A stretch of 64,000 nucleotides of DNA, taken from contig WBMV01004760.1 in assembly GCA_013396655.1 (NCBI GenBank), positions 2,301,767-2,365,766 of the forward strand, given 5' to 3'. This DNA comes from Campylorhamphus procurvoides (lineage: Eukaryota; Chordata; Aves; Passeriformes; Dendrocolaptidae). The translations under genes were made by a program, and so were the position numbers. Positions 12,401 through 27,400 of this stretch are shown one piece after another; position 1 is the stretch's first letter, and each line of letters starts with the position of its first letter. Below the pieces are notes generated by a model. The model was not told the DNA's origin. It did no database searches and saw only the letters and a list, made by a program, of their open reading frames with translations.

Positions 12401-15400
12401 GGGCCACCACAGAGAGCACCTCAACATCGATGCGGTTGAACTCATCGAAGCAAGCCCAAGCACCGGAGCTGGAAGGAAAAAAGGAGTCAGAAACACTACA
12501 CAAGAACAAACTTGCAGTCAAAAGTTCAGCTAGATCTAGAAATTACAAATCCACATACTGGGTAGGCAAAACAGAGACTAGAAGTGAGCCCCAAAGGCCC
12601 CTAACGTCCCATGGCAAGCAGTGACACAGCCACAGTGTCCTGGGACACTGGAAGGGGCTGTAGCCCCTCACCCTGACTTTTCCTCCCAGGCCATGTGATG
12701 AGTGACCATGGCAGTATCTGACCCTCTAGCCTGGGACAAATTCTGCATGTTACAGATTTGAGCTTTAAAGAGGCGTCATATTGAGTTCCTGGTTTGTACC
12801 TGAGCTGTAAGTGTAGCAGATACAATTTAGACAACTCTTCTGCCCATTTTTCAGAATTTAGAAGATTGTGTATAAAGCTGAAAGCATGCATATGAGGAAG
12901 GTGATCTTCCCACAAGGCATGGCTTAAGAATGAAGTTAAATTACTTACAAAGAAAACATCTGAGAAAAGAGTACCACTTCTGTTGGAGTAACTAATTCAG
13001 ATTCACCAGTGTGCAACAGACTAATTGGACCAGCTCTGTTTGAAACGTAGAGAAGAGAGAAGTCTCTCTGAAAGGATCCCTCAGGGCTTAGAGCAGTCTC
13101 TCTTGGCTGCTCAATTTTGAATATTCTCAGCAGATTGCCTTCTTCTTAAGAATAAGCAGCTTGTGGGCTGAATCCCAGTTCAACACGTATGATATTGAAA
13201 TAAAGGCCAAAGCTGGAAACATTTGCACAGGTGGATTAGTGCATTGTGGATTAGTGCAAAGCATTTTAATTTTGCCTTAGATGAACAGGATCTCCTTTTA
13301 TCTCTTTTTATTTTTTTTTCTTCTCCTATTGGATCGATTTCCCTCCTTTCTGGCTAGAATTCTTTTAATCTTGCTTATTCTGGAACTCATTAACCCCCTT
13401 ACTAGGGTTTTGTTTGTTCTTTTGGGCTGCTGTGAAAAATACCCACCAAATCCCAGTGGCCAGCATCCCTACCCACTCCTCAATAATGACATGCAGTATT
13501 TCATTGTACCTGGCTAGTCCCTTAAAAAACTTTCCCATTGCCATAAAGTCGAGTTGGTCAGAACAGTTGAATACTACAGTTTGGATTGCTAGTGCTTTGC
13601 CCAGGTCTTTTGTTGTTTCTGTTTTGCCTGTTCCTGCCGGTCCTGCAGGTGCTCCTCCAAATTTCAGGTGCAGAGCTCCTGTAAGTGTCAGATAACACCT
13701 ACGACAGAGATCACATGATGAAAAAAAGCATTTGTACTACTGATTTCAGTATAGGAGACATATGATCTACCCATCTGGAGACAAGGAGGAATCAGTCATT
13801 CATTATTCTGCAAAACTGCTTTGATATGCAGCATTCTGCAAAGGAGTTAGCTATGTGGCCTTGATTAGTATTCATGGAAGCCTGCATGGATAAATCCTTC
13901 TGCCACTGGCTACAAATTCACTCTCCAGAAAAAGGACAGTTAAAAAAGGGTAAAACTATTATTTCTGCTGCTTATCCTAGAGTACTACATGCTATCTACT
14001 GGTTTCTAGAAGAGCTCCTTAGCTATCAGGGGGGCATTTTATATGAGTCAGAGCACTACATTAAGAATTAGGAGAGTGAAAGCAATCAGTCTGAGCACTG
14101 ATCACTGGGAATATCGTGGTAACCAATGCCAGGGTGTTCCTATGCCCTCATCTCAGACAGTCCTTTACTGCACAGATGGTTTCTATTTACATACATTAAG
14201 CAGTAGGACCTGCATGGTCAGATCCTTGGTTTAAACCTGTTCACCCAGAAGAAAAAAAAAAGAAAAGGAGAAAAGAGATAAAAGATACACTTATTACCCA
14301 GAAAACAATCTCATTACCTGTCAGTGAGGGGTGTGATAACCAGACGGCCAGTGTTCCCCAGGTACTCGTAGCCATAGATAAATTCAGCATTGACTGCCCT
14401 AATGTACAGGTCTTCCCTTGCCCAGTAGTATCTAATGATGAATGAACATGACAGCAGAAAGATAAACATTGGCTGGCAGACAAAGCAGCAGCTCATGAGG
14501 CTACAGCCTGCAGGTTTGGAGACCTGCACTTCACAGGATTTTCCTCTCAAAAATAGAAGAGATAGGGTAACACAACAGGGTGGACAGAAGTTTTCACAGG
14601 ACCTGAGAACAAGCATTGCACTCCTTGGGCAGGAGGATGGCCTTTCACAGTGAAACATCATGGTAGGGGTTAGTCTATACTGCCAAAGTGGGTGCCATCA
14701 AAACTAGGTCTATCTCAGATGCCTTAGAACTGGCATCTGTAACAGAGTTCAATCCTACTCCTCACAAGGCAATTCAGGACTACTGCTTACAGACTGTGCA
14801 AACTCCTACTCCCATTTGTCATGGACACAGTGGGTGGGTAACGAGAACAAAGACTGGCCAGGGAGGCCAGGTGAGGTTCAATAGCAATGCTGTCTAACCT
14901 GAGCTGGGAGATCCACTCAAAATCGTTCATGCTTGTAACATTCTCCTCAATCAGCTTTGCTGCAACATCCTTGGCATGGACCTCAATCACAATAAGAGCT
15001 GACAACACTGCTCGCTGCATCTTGGACAGTTTTCCACGGACCAGGGCAACCAAATCACCCAGCTGGGGAAGGAAAAGAAAGTACTCTGAAGCAATGCATT
15101 CAAAAACCCAGGCTGTACTACCACAATGCAATCAAACTTGTGGCATGCTAAAACTCAGCTCACAGGCTGTGCTCAGGCAACTTCTCTGTCTCTTCCCTTG
15201 TCAGAGATACAAATAATTGCTCAGAAAGAAAATACTGCTCAGGACTGCCTCAGACCTGACTGTTGCCTACACCAATATCATAATCAGGTGTTAAAAAAGA
15301 GTTAGAGACACCATGAGGCCCAGAGCTAATAAATTCCAGGTATTAGGTGTGACTGGATGCATGGAACAGATACAAAGGATGCAGTTTCATCCATTGTCCC

Positions 15401-18400
15401 TCACTTCCATTCTCTTTCACCTTGGACTTCTTGGGTGACCCTGGAGAAGTTACTTTTCACCTTGTTATTGTCTTCAGGTAGTGATCATATTATCAGTCTT
15501 GTACAGTATCTGAGATTTATAATGACAAATATCCTAATGGTTAAAAAGATAAGAATCTGTTTTGAACTGTGCTATGCAAAATTGTGTCTCTGTTTGCCCT
15601 ACAGTATTGCCCTGGCTGTGTTTATAACTTATTTAAGGTCTGATGATTCAAAAGTCTCCATCTGGCAAAATCTCACCCTGCCATTCATTTTCATACCTGA
15701 GCACTCAGCTGTGGGTAAAGCCTGTCGGACAAATCTCCAGCTTCCAGAGCTTCAGACACTTCCTTTGTCCAGAAAATCTGGCAGCCAGCAATGACCACTT
15801 GGCCAGGCCATTCCAAGACCCATGTAGTACGTGGAGTCTTACAAAAAAATAAGGGAAGAAAAGGGGAGAAAATGGTGGTAAGACAATGGTCCATTGATTA
15901 ATTGATTGATTAATTTATGTGTTTCCTGCTCTGAGATGCATGATTAACAAATAAGAACCAAGTTCTTGTGTAAGAGGCTTTCATTTTTTCCCCTCCAGTT
16001 GCTGTGAGGAAATCTTCAGGCCCATGCTCTCTGGACACTGGGTACAGCAGGTACCCTTTCTCCACTATACCACCCACAGTAACCAACAGTAGCCAACACC
16101 AGAGAAAGAGCAGGAAATTGTAAGACCCAAAAGAATGTTTTCCCTTCTCTGTCCTGTTCTAACTTTCCTACTTTCAAATTTTCACTCTGAATAAAAAACT
16201 GTAACAGAAATGTCCGAGGCCTTTTTATTTTTCAACCTTTCTCCCTCCTTAGATCCAACAAATAAGAAATTTAGATTTTATACCAGCACAGCTTTTATAG
16301 AGAAACCAGAATCCAGATGCATCCCTTATGCACTGACTGAAACCAACAACTGCCTTAGTTACTTTTACCAGCCCCTAGCACACTATGTGAGACATGAGAG
16401 CTGAAGCAGAAGATCCTTATAGAGAGGAAGTCATTTGGAGAGATGAATAGATATGGATTCACACAGGGTTGCTTTTATGCTATTGGGAAGCATTCTGTGG
16501 CTGTGAGGGAGTGTGCAGGGTTTGCATTCTTCTGGACCATTAGCTTCTTGCTCAGCTACTCATTCTGCAGTTGACTGACACACAATTGGATTAAAGGCTG
16601 TATTTTGAAACTCAAATAGAATAGAATATTCTAGTAGAATATACCAAGTTCATCAGTCCCATCACTGGCGACCTTTATGGCAAGCCTGGAAACAAGACAT
16701 CAGAAACATGCCAGTCTGTGGTAAAACTCTTACCTCTGGATAGACAGCAATTGATTTTTCTATGTTGTCCCGAACGCTGGCCTTCATAGTTTTCTCCACT
16801 TCCAGCAGCCAGTCTTCCACATTTTCAGAGGGAAGGATGGGAGCAAACAGCTTCACCTCTTCTCCTTCAGCAGAGTACATGTGTGTGATCTGTAGGTCCT
16901 CCTGGAACTTCAGCTAATGGAAGAAGCACAAGAGGAGATGTGAGCGGAGGATTTCCTTCCTATCCCTGCCTCCAGCCCCTGGGGGACAGCCAGACTGTAC
17001 CAGTGTTTGCTTATTATAAACCTGGTGCCAAACTTGGTTGTCAGCAGCGATAAAGAAGTGTGCGACAGACGCACAAAATGACCTCTCCAAATAATGGAAG
17101 ATGATTGTATGAAAACAAGAGATTCACATCGCTGGTTTGACTTGAGTGAAGCAAATCAAATTATAGGTAGGATGAACATTTCTCATTGCCTGTCTAGGAT
17201 TCAAACCCTTGACTCCTGCTCAATTCTGTAGATTCAAATCATTTCCCTTGAGGTCACAGTGCCTGGTTTTAAGAGTAAAATTTTAACAGCTTCTCCAGTG
17301 CCCCAGCATATCACTGAAAGTCCCCTTATTTATTCCAATGGCTTTGCACCACGTTTCCAGTTCAATTTCCTTTCTATTTTTCCAAACTAATGACTAGGAG
17401 ATTGGTTTTACTGTCTGAGTATTGTGGTGGTGCGAGCTGTGACTAGCTATGGAGTCTGAAGTCTATTAGGAATAACAAAGAGGAAAAAGAGCCAGGTTAA
17501 CTCCAGCTCCTAAGTAGGGGTGAAGGCAGAAACTTAATTCAGTTCAGGCTCATTCACTCTTTGTCCCTTCTGAGGCCGTCAGCAAAAGTAGGATTCTGTC
17601 CTAACAAGGTGCCTGCAAGTAGACAGTTAAGTCAGAGCTATTTCTTTTGGCCTCCATGGTAGGATGGACAGACATCTCCAAATGGAGTGTCCTCCTAAGA
17701 CAGATACTAACTGGATTTCTCTAAGTCGCCCTTTGCAGATGCCTATTTTCCCTCCATTTTCTGAAGGACAACTATGGGTGTCCCGTTCACAGGTGGCTTT
17801 GAATGTCTAAAGCGAGGCTGACTGAATCCCACTCCAGGAAGGCAGCACCTTGCAATGCCTACATACATTGCTACAGATTCCCAGGAGTTATGTTTCCATA
17901 CAGCAGAACATGAACACTGCTCCAGAGCTCAGAAAGCCTCCAAGTTCTGTGGTACCAGCTTTCCAAAGGTGGGCCAGGCCACTGGAGTGCTTGCTTTGCC
18001 TACCTGTGCAATGTTCTCGAAGCATTTGTGGAGGTGAGGTTGTACAGCAGTGGGATCTTTTGTCTGAGACAGTATTTCCAGCAGCTCATCATCCGAAAGG
18101 AAGTAGAACCTACAAACACAGAGAAAGGCATGAGGGGAGGCTCTCTTTACTGGAGCATCAGAGGTTCAATCCTGGCAAGCTGGGGAACAAGCCTTTTGCT
18201 AAAGACTGTTTCTGACTGCTCAATGATGTCTTTGTATTTGTGCAGGAGATAAGCAGCCACAGTCCAGCCATCTCCCTTTCTGTAGAGACAGACTTCTCCC
18301 TCAGCACAAATCAGTTATTCTCAGGCAAAGAGGGTTTAAATGAGTATCAAAGAATAGAAGTATTCCGTCAGGAATAAGAGACAAAGTTACTCAGAGGTTT

Positions 18401-21400
18401 TCATTTTACCCTACCTTTTCTACACAAATTATGAAGCACAGATATGCAATAGTGTTACCAGACTGCCCTTAACTCAGCACATTTGTGTGCCTGTTTTCTC
18501 CCCATCAGATGGCAGCATTGAAAGGCACAGCCCTGCTTATGTTTTGCAGCCGCAGGGGTATATTCTAAGCTTACATGGTTTTGCTCTCTCTTGGCAGAGT
18601 GGAGTGAGCCTCTCCTTTCATATTTTCTGAACGAGGGAGTGATCCAGCCCACTGAAATTTGGGGTTACCTGGGAAAAGAGCCTCTCTTTGTCTCCAGATA
18701 TTCACTCAGTCCTTTCTGCACAAGTTCGAGTAGTTTGTTACAATTTTGCAGCTTCTCTAGTAGCACTGGGTCAGGGCACAAAGAAATCACCTGTAACAGA
18801 ATGGAGAACAGAGGAAGCATCAGTATTCTGAGCATGTGGGCGATAAGGCAGTGGAGATAATTGGGTTGCCCACTGATGTTACTGATAGGATTTAAATGAC
18901 TCATGCACAGGAACACTTTCACAGGGGTCTGGAGAGGTGTGAGCTTTGTGGGCAAGGAGGGGAAACAGCTCTGGTGGATGTGACAAGCACATTTCTGGGT
19001 TCCCCTAAATACCAACACTTGTAATATGGAATACAAGTGGTGATGGAGTCCTGGGAAGTGGAGGCTGGAGAACAGAAGAGAGCAGAGCAGAGAACTGCTA
19101 CCAGGACACAAAAACAAAGGCTCTAAAAAATTCAAAGTGTCAGTCTGAAGTTGAAATTGAAGGAGTTACCTTATGGCTTACAACCACAGCAGGGTTGATT
19201 ACAAGAGTCATAGAAGGCAGGAGGTCTGTGGGTTGAGAAGGAGGTGTCTGGTGGGGTGCAGAGCTTGCTGCAAGGCATTATAGGGAATGACTCTGTCCGT
19301 TCTGATACCAGAACAAAAGCACAATGCAACAGGCAAGGCTGCATCATTAATACAGCACTGCTCATGTCCACACCATTACAAAAACAATTACTCAAACACA
19401 CAGTCCTTGTGAGAGCACAGCTCCAAGGAGTTTGGGGTACCTGCACTGGCTTTCACCAAGGCACATACCTCAGGGTTTTCATTTGCATTCTTCATGATCT
19501 TCCTCCAATCCTTATCCATAGTCTGGTAGCGCTTGCTTTCCAATGGGAGCTGTCTTTTGATGTCCTCTGAGCTAAAGATTGGCTCCAAGTAGAGCCAAGA
19601 GCGCTGACAGTTCAGCCATTCTTCTAGGACATCCTAATGGGAAGCAAGAAGAGCATATCAGGGACCCATGCTATGAACTTGTTCAACAAAACCATTCAAA
19701 CTGTGTATCAGAATGGGTTTAAAAAAAACTAGGAAGAAAAAAGAGGTGATGCTGCACTTAGACCTTCCACAATTCTAAAATCTACCTGCAGAGTCAGGAG
19801 GTGGTGCTTCCATACCAAATAATTATCAAATTCCTAGCAATCCCCATTGCTAACAGTTGGCAGCAGGCATTGGAATCAATACCCACTAGTTTAATGGGGA
19901 TAGTTCAGAAATACGTGTAAGCCCATACTAAAGATCCAAGGGACTCTGTGGTGCGAGGTCAAAATTCTGGGCTGGTATTTCTGTTTTTTACAGAAGTTGG
20001 TACAGGGTGAGCACAAAGAAGGGGATTTTATCTTGTGAGAAGAGCTCTTCTTGGAGGGGGAAGCAGAATGACAAATAAAAGATGTCAGACTGCAATTCTA
20101 TCATATCCTCTCTCCTGTCTGATGTACCTCAGACCCAGCCTTACCTACAGAATAATCCATGGCAAGATCTTCAAACAACACTCTGAATTAAGAGAATGAA
20201 TGAAAAGCTAAACATTTAAGTTAAACACCAGGCAGGAAAAAAACCTGTTTGCCAGGCATTCAAAGGAGCAAGAGAATTAAGTTTGAAGAACATCCTCCTC
20301 TATTTTCAGGAAATTGGAAAGCACGGGTAAGTTGCCCAACATTGCAAAGCAACTGAAGCATTTGACTTCTTTTCAGACACATGGTGCTATCTACAGTTCA
20401 CTTGAACTAGCAAGACCTGGGATTTTCCAGTACTACAAACAACAGTGTTTACCATACTCCACCAGCTAACCTTGATAAGCCCCTTCCCAGAAGCAGATTC
20501 ATGGGCCTTTAGTGACAGGAATGGCACAATCCAAAGGGGGTAGGAGAGGCAGGGTGAAAACCTGTACACCATCACTACCAAAGCCACACAGTAAATAACT
20601 GAATTTCCCCATGTCACCTAATGCCATGGGGCATTTCTGTATCCTTGTGACACAAGGCTAGCACTCCAGCTGTGGCCCAGGCTCACCCAGGTGGTAAGTA
20701 CCAATCAATAGAATAAGGTAGATATGAATAATAGACAGCAATACAGCTGTGCATCAAACACCAACATTTACACAAAGTTCTCAAGCCAGATGCTTGTATT
20801 GAACCTTTTCTCCTGCAGCAGTGCTATTTTGCTGTCAGAGTCCTGCTGGTTTGAGGAACCAGAGCTGGCAGAGTCTGCCAGGTCCTACTTAAAAGTAGTT
20901 TTATGTGTGCCTTCCTTCACTGAGATGTGAATGATAGCAGGGATTTCAGAGGGTTTTTAAGAACCTGTGAGGTCCACTTAGTATAGTATGATTAGAAACA
21001 CCAGTAAGACTGCTCATAGCAATGGGAGAATTCTGACCCCAACAAAATATGTTGCAACAGGGAGCAAAAGAGCTGCATTAGGAGTCAGAGGGCTTTGACA
21101 CGCCCTATTCCTCTCTAAAGACTGATACTCTCTCAACAACTGTCCTTCCAGTTTCCTAGCAGCAACTGCACAGTGTCCATGTTCCAGCATGACAGCACAA
21201 CCCAGCTGCTTGCCTTCACCACATGTATATGGGTAAAATCCAATACCTGTGTCATCTTCAGTTTATTTTCCCACATGTTCATCCTTTCTTCAAAAGGTTT
21301 CTTGAAAGGTGAGAAGGACATGCTCTGAACCAGGACAATATGATCATCCAGGAGCTGAGAAATGTCATCAGTGCTTTTCAGAATATAGGTATTTGTGTCT

Positions 21401-24400
21401 TTGTAAAGCATCACAGCAAATGAAACCGATTTCCATTCACTCTCTATCTTGTTGAGTGACTGAAACAGAGAGACAATCAATTTAATTTCCAGATACAACC
21501 TGCAATGGTTATTCCAGCTTCCACAACTCTCTTAATGCCCTTCTCCAGCAAATGACAAATTTGCACTCTTGGATTCCACTGGAAACTGCAGTTATGTATT
21601 TAATGCATTACACACAGCAACAGCACATTTTCTCTGCTTTGCCTACAGATTCAACACATCAGCACCTGTGCTGATAGGAATACCTTGAGAGAAAAAAAAA
21701 ATCACATTTTCACCTTCAGGCCCATTTATGCCACAAGATGCACAGAGGCTGCCAGCAAAGGGCCTATTAATGACTACGGTTAATGATGGCTTTGTCAAAG
21801 GGAGAACTATCCATTGGGAAGTCACCTGAGATTTTAGGGAACAAGAGCTACCATAAGGTCTTGACTTTTAATCAAGACCATCTTAGATCATATATGAACT
21901 GGTGAACTGAAGCTGAAAGGCGATCTAACTGAAGAAGCTTCAGTGTCAGCAAGTTTGCTCTGCATCAGTTTCCTGGTTTAAAGGATTGGCCATCTCTGTT
22001 TCCAGTCCTAGCTAATCCCCTTGACGTAACATTTGAATGGCAGAATGCAGACAGTCAATTTATTTTAACATAACCAGTCACTAATCCCAAAGTGAGGAGT
22101 GAGACCCAAGCAGTGGATCAGCATAACCATCAGGCAGTGCTGTTATGCTACAACTGAAATTCTACACCAGGTGGAATATGTTCATCTAGTGTGTGAACTC
22201 AGTTGTGTGGCCATCGCTTCCCTCTGTAAAGGCAGCAGCCTTTTCACTTGTGCTGCAGAATGTGTCTCTGGGACAACAGGGACAAAACCCAAGGCAGTGA
22301 CTGCCTGCTCAGCAGAAGCATATTTGAGAAGGAACCAAAGATACAGCAAGTCCTCTTTCCTCACATTTTCAATGGCGTATTCCTTGCTGGCTGTCTCAGC
22401 TACTTTGAGGATGGTCTCAATGTGATCCTGCAGGTTCAGCTCCAAGCAGCGACCAAGTGTCAGAGTGGGGTCCAGCTTGACTTCAGGGCTAATTTTGTTC
22501 GACAGCATCTCCCAGTGCCGCTCTCTCATGCCAGGGTTGCGCAAGCCTTGAATTAAGGGCACGTATTGCTTGAATTCATCAATCTTGTCTCGAAAGTCCA
22601 GTGCGACACTCTGGCAGTCTTTCAGGGAGAAAAACAGAACATCAGCAACAATACTGTGTGAGGGAGTTGCCTTAAGTAGCTTCTAGAAGCTGTCTAAAGC
22701 CTGACATGCACATAATCACTTGGTATGGGGTAGGTAAGCAGCAGGAGAGACTAGTGGAAAATGCAGGTTGAAATAATGAGGAAATGAATGCCCTTCTCTA
22801 TATGGCCACTAAGGCAGGATTCAAGCCCACTCCCAGAATCAGATCTGCCTATCACCCAAAAGCCTGTTACAGGCAAGCTCATGCCAAGCAGAAGTGTGCC
22901 TTAGGCTTGAGCTCCCCAGAAGACAAGTAAACAGATTTAACTTCTTGATATGGGCTAAAGCATGATGCAGCCCCATCTGCCAGTAGATATTTTAGAAGCT
23001 CTAGTCATGATTCCAAGATAGTCACTTTTAAACAAGACTACACAGTAAGCTATTTCACACCCCAGCTCAGGCCATCCTCTACAGAAGATGGACACTACAC
23101 ATAGGAGCTAGAAGTAGCCTGTGATCCCAGCTGGCTCTGGAAATGGGAAGCATGTAGGAAAGGCCCTGCCAGTCTATAGCCATGCTAGAGACAAATGTAC
23201 TTCTGCCTCATAGGAAGGAGAAAGTGAAGGAAAGGGCTTTTCGCTTTAGGGGCATCCTGGAAACCCCTGTCTCTGCAATGTTCACATCCTACCCTATTTT
23301 CAGCTTGTGCTACTATAAGTAAAGCAATGGGTAGGCAAAGAACATAGGACTTGCTTCCTTTCCAAAATCTGGCTACAGCATGTGCCTTCTTCTATTGCAC
23401 CCTGTGTGGCTGCACTGCACACTCACAGCAAGGATGTGACCACCTCACACTCCCTGCAGGGTGTATACAAAGACAAAGCAGATTCAAGGACAAAACATAT
23501 ATATTACCAGGTGCCAGGGAATATTGCAATGAATACGAGCAGGTATTCTTAGTATTTCTGTTTATCATAATGATTCATAGTTACTCACGCATCCACTCAT
23601 CACCTCCTCCATTGGGGCTGATTCATGGCATTGTTTAAGAGCAAGTTCAAGTTAAAAAGGATGAATCAAAAATCACCCACAGCAAAATATATTTCAATCT
23701 AAGCCATCTGGCAGAAGATTTTTAGAATTAGCTCTAAAGAATGACCAACACATCTCTGAGAATCAGGGAATGGGAAGTTAAACTACGACTAAAGTCTCAA
23801 TTTCAGCTTTATTAGGAGAAATGGTTAAAAGATCTTCATGTGAATTGCAAGGGCTGGGTGCAATCATCTAAACTTCATACACATTCAGGCAGGAAGGAAA
23901 ATTGCTATTACACTGCACAGATCATTTCCAGATTTTGCAATTTCATTTTATTCACAACAAAATCAAGACCTTTTCTGGCTTTCCATTAAATTGATTGGCC
24001 AATAGAGAAATTAAGATTGGCCAAGAAAACAGCACCTGGAGGACCCGGATTCAAGCTCCCTTCCTGCATGACTTACGTAAGGGCTTAAACCCACATGTCT
24101 AGCCAGTGGGCTATATAGTAATTCTCTGTGACTAGTCAGGATTACTTATATATATACTTTATACATATATATGAGTAAATACTAACTGCAACATCAGAGG
24201 GTGGCTTTTATTTCAGTACTGTCTTGGGAATTAGGTATAAAAGGGATTTGCAGCCTGGTAGTTTCCATGCCAAACTGGTACTTCAAGCAGCTAACTAGTA
24301 TCTAGATGTGAATCATCATTATTTCAGGGGAAAAAAAAGGTGGAAAATAACTTTGCTAGCATTTTCTCAGCTGTCTCTAACACAACACGTGACATCCTGA

Positions 24401-27400
24401 CAATCCCTGTTCAGAGCACTCTGTGACACTCCTCACATCAAAATGCTGATATGCACCAACTTGCTTTCTTCAGACTGTGTATCTACCTGGTGAATCCTTG
24501 AACTGCTTCACGCATCTCTGCATTGTCTTAAGAGAGTCATTGACACTCTTTTCTAGCTCCTCAGACTCAATTTTAACAAGAGAATCATTCATCCAGCTCT
24601 CATTCCAGTTTATCCAGTCTGACACTGTAGTCCAGAGATCATAGTAGGGCTGGAATTCCTTCGTCATCTTGGACACCACAGCATACTTTGGAAAGAGAGA
24701 AAGAACAAGCTTAAGCAAAGAGTATGTTCACCTCTGGATGACAAATTATATGTCAAAAGGTCAAAAAAGCCCAATTCATTTTTTGTTCTGAAGCCAGCAA
24801 TGAGAAAACATCTACTTCTAGAGGATATATCAGACTACCTTCTCCTGGGACAACAATATATTCCAAAGGAGAGCAACCAGCAGAGCTGGGCTTGACCTAT
24901 TCAGGACAAAATGCATCCAGTGAAGCTGTGCTTGCACCATGTGTGTGGCATGAAAAGCAGTCCCTCCACTTGCCTCTACAAATGCTCTCCTGTAAAATGA
25001 GGAGATTTTGATGGGCAGGCCACACGCAATCAGTGAAAGCACACACTGCACACCATATCAAAACTTGGCTCCTTACAGTGAAGGAGAAGTAATCACAGAC
25101 TGAAGGGTAGGAAAGGATCACGTGAACTCCACTTCTGGTCTGCAGCCAGACCAGGCTGGATGTGGATGACAATGACTCATTGGCAGCTGAGTTTTTGGAA
25201 GCAAAATGAGTGTTTGCAGCTATATAAACTGTTGCCTTAGGAGAACACCACGCTTTGAGCCCAGCCAGCTGCCAGCACCTACCATGCAACCACTCACATT
25301 CACACTCATAGGCCTGCAGCAACAGCCTTACAGAAATGGATGCATCTTAACTGCTGCTTTAAGACCTTCTCCAACCCATTTCTCCTCACTAGCATCCCCC
25401 AGATCTCGGTGTGGACACTCAAAGTCTCTCACAGAAGTGGCAACACCAGGCCCTGAGCAGCCTTCCATATTTGCCTGGGATCAGCACTTCTGCAGCACAG
25501 TGGAGCAATGGGGCAGCGTCGCCATTCCACAGGACTGAGGAGCACCTCGCCAGATAAACCAAAACAGCATGAAGGAATTCTTCCTGAGGAACTACATCTC
25601 ATTATTTGCTCTCCCTACCACCTAGAAATGCCAGCAGAGACTAGAGTCCTGTAGGTACAGGACCTGACACTTACATCCGTAACTTTGATGCCAAAGAGTC
25701 TTTCCCTGTTGTTGTAGAGAACTGCCAAATCCTGAAGCTCCTTGAGCTGTTTCCGGACGTCCCTTGCATCGAGAGCGAACTCATGAGCTTGGTTCACATC
25801 TGACTGGATGGAAAATCCACCTACAGTCAGCTGGAAGAGAAAAGGCAGGCATAAGATGGGGCTCTGCCTCTAGAGATCTCAGCTTCCTGGTGTATCTTTG
25901 TTACATTCACAGGAAAGACTGCTATGCTCACACTTTCACCTCTCCCAAACCAATTTTACTTCTGTTTGGGCCACAATGAAAGTGGTGAGGAGAAGCAATC
26001 ACTGGCCAGGTGGATGAAAGTGCAAATGTGATGACCAGCTGCTTTTTGTCTTTGTGACAAGTTAATCCCCAAGGAACAGGAGCAATAAGTCTGTGCCCAA
26101 ACTTCTTGATATTGAATTTATACTGTCATTAACTATCTGTCATCAGAACCACTAAAGTGCAAATGACAGCTCTACTAGTCACTCAGTTTTTATTCAAAAA
26201 TTGCTTAACAACACATGCATAGAACTTCTCTAATAATTTGTCTTTTTTGTTTTGGTGGCTTGGGTTTGTTTGGTTGGTTTGGATTCTGTTTTAGCATTTT
26301 GTGTGGGTTTGTGTTTTTGTTTGTTTGATTTGTTTTTTTTTTTTTGTGTTTTTTTGTGTTATTGGGTTTTGTTGTTTTTGTTGTTGTTGTTTTTAAATCC
26401 AGTGTCGGGGTATTACAATTTCAGGAATCTATTTCCAAGATATTCTAGCTCAGTGATTAGTCTTTCTAAGATGACTTCCCCCCAACCCCGTATTTAAGAC
26501 TTTCTGATGAAAAAATAAAATTCAGACTGTTTAAGAGACACCAGAGGTATCTCAGCTCCAAGACTCTGCAATTATTTCAGGGTTTTTTCCCCCAAGATCA
26601 GTTCCATGGCTGAATGCTGCATTTCCCCCCTTGATGGCAGCGCATCGTAGGAGATGCTCTGCAGGGAACTGAGTACACAAGAAGGAAAAGGGACATGCAT
26701 GTGTTGTGTGAGCACCAAGAATTGGAACACTGTATCTCAATGAACACCTTCCCACTGAAAAATGAGTATTTCTGCAGAGTATTGTCTTTTACAGAAAAAT
26801 GAAACTTTTAATCAAAAGCCAATAAAAAAACCCAAGGGGGGCTGTGATAATTTTTGGTCCTATAGTACATTGACCTACAAACTCATCTGACTAAAATCTC
26901 ATCTGAAAGTTTCCCACCTGCCTGACCACAAGAGCTTCAAGGCCCCCTTCTGTGGACAGTTCATTGTCAGGGGCTTAATACCTGCATATCATCCAGTTTC
27001 TCTTGAAATGAATTCTGATCCTGGATCTGTGCTTTGCGAAATTTTTCTTCATCCTCCGCGTGCTGGAGCCGAATGGCCTCTGTTTCCATAAATATTTTCA
27101 GTGGCCAGTAGCTTGCAGCCCACCTGCACTCACATGATATAAGAAAAGAAACAGAAAGGAAAAAAAAAACAGAGAGAGAGAGAAGATTTTTGAGCATATG
27201 TTTGAAATGCTGAAAATAACAGAATGAGAAAGCCAAATCCCACCAAACAAGGAAGCTTTACAACAACAGAAACACATGTGGTTCCAACAAAACATTTTTT
27301 TTCAGCTTGTCTTGTTGATATGCAGTCCTTGTGACTAGTCTATTCAACTAGAGAGGGCTGGGGAGAAGTGGAGGGCCTTTTAAAAAGGAACAAATCCACT

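Noticed and set aside
15892..15917. Repeated ATTGATTAATT motif in intron 24
   Set aside because: Short AT-rich repeat resembling homeodomain sites but too small and isolated to support a regulatory claim.
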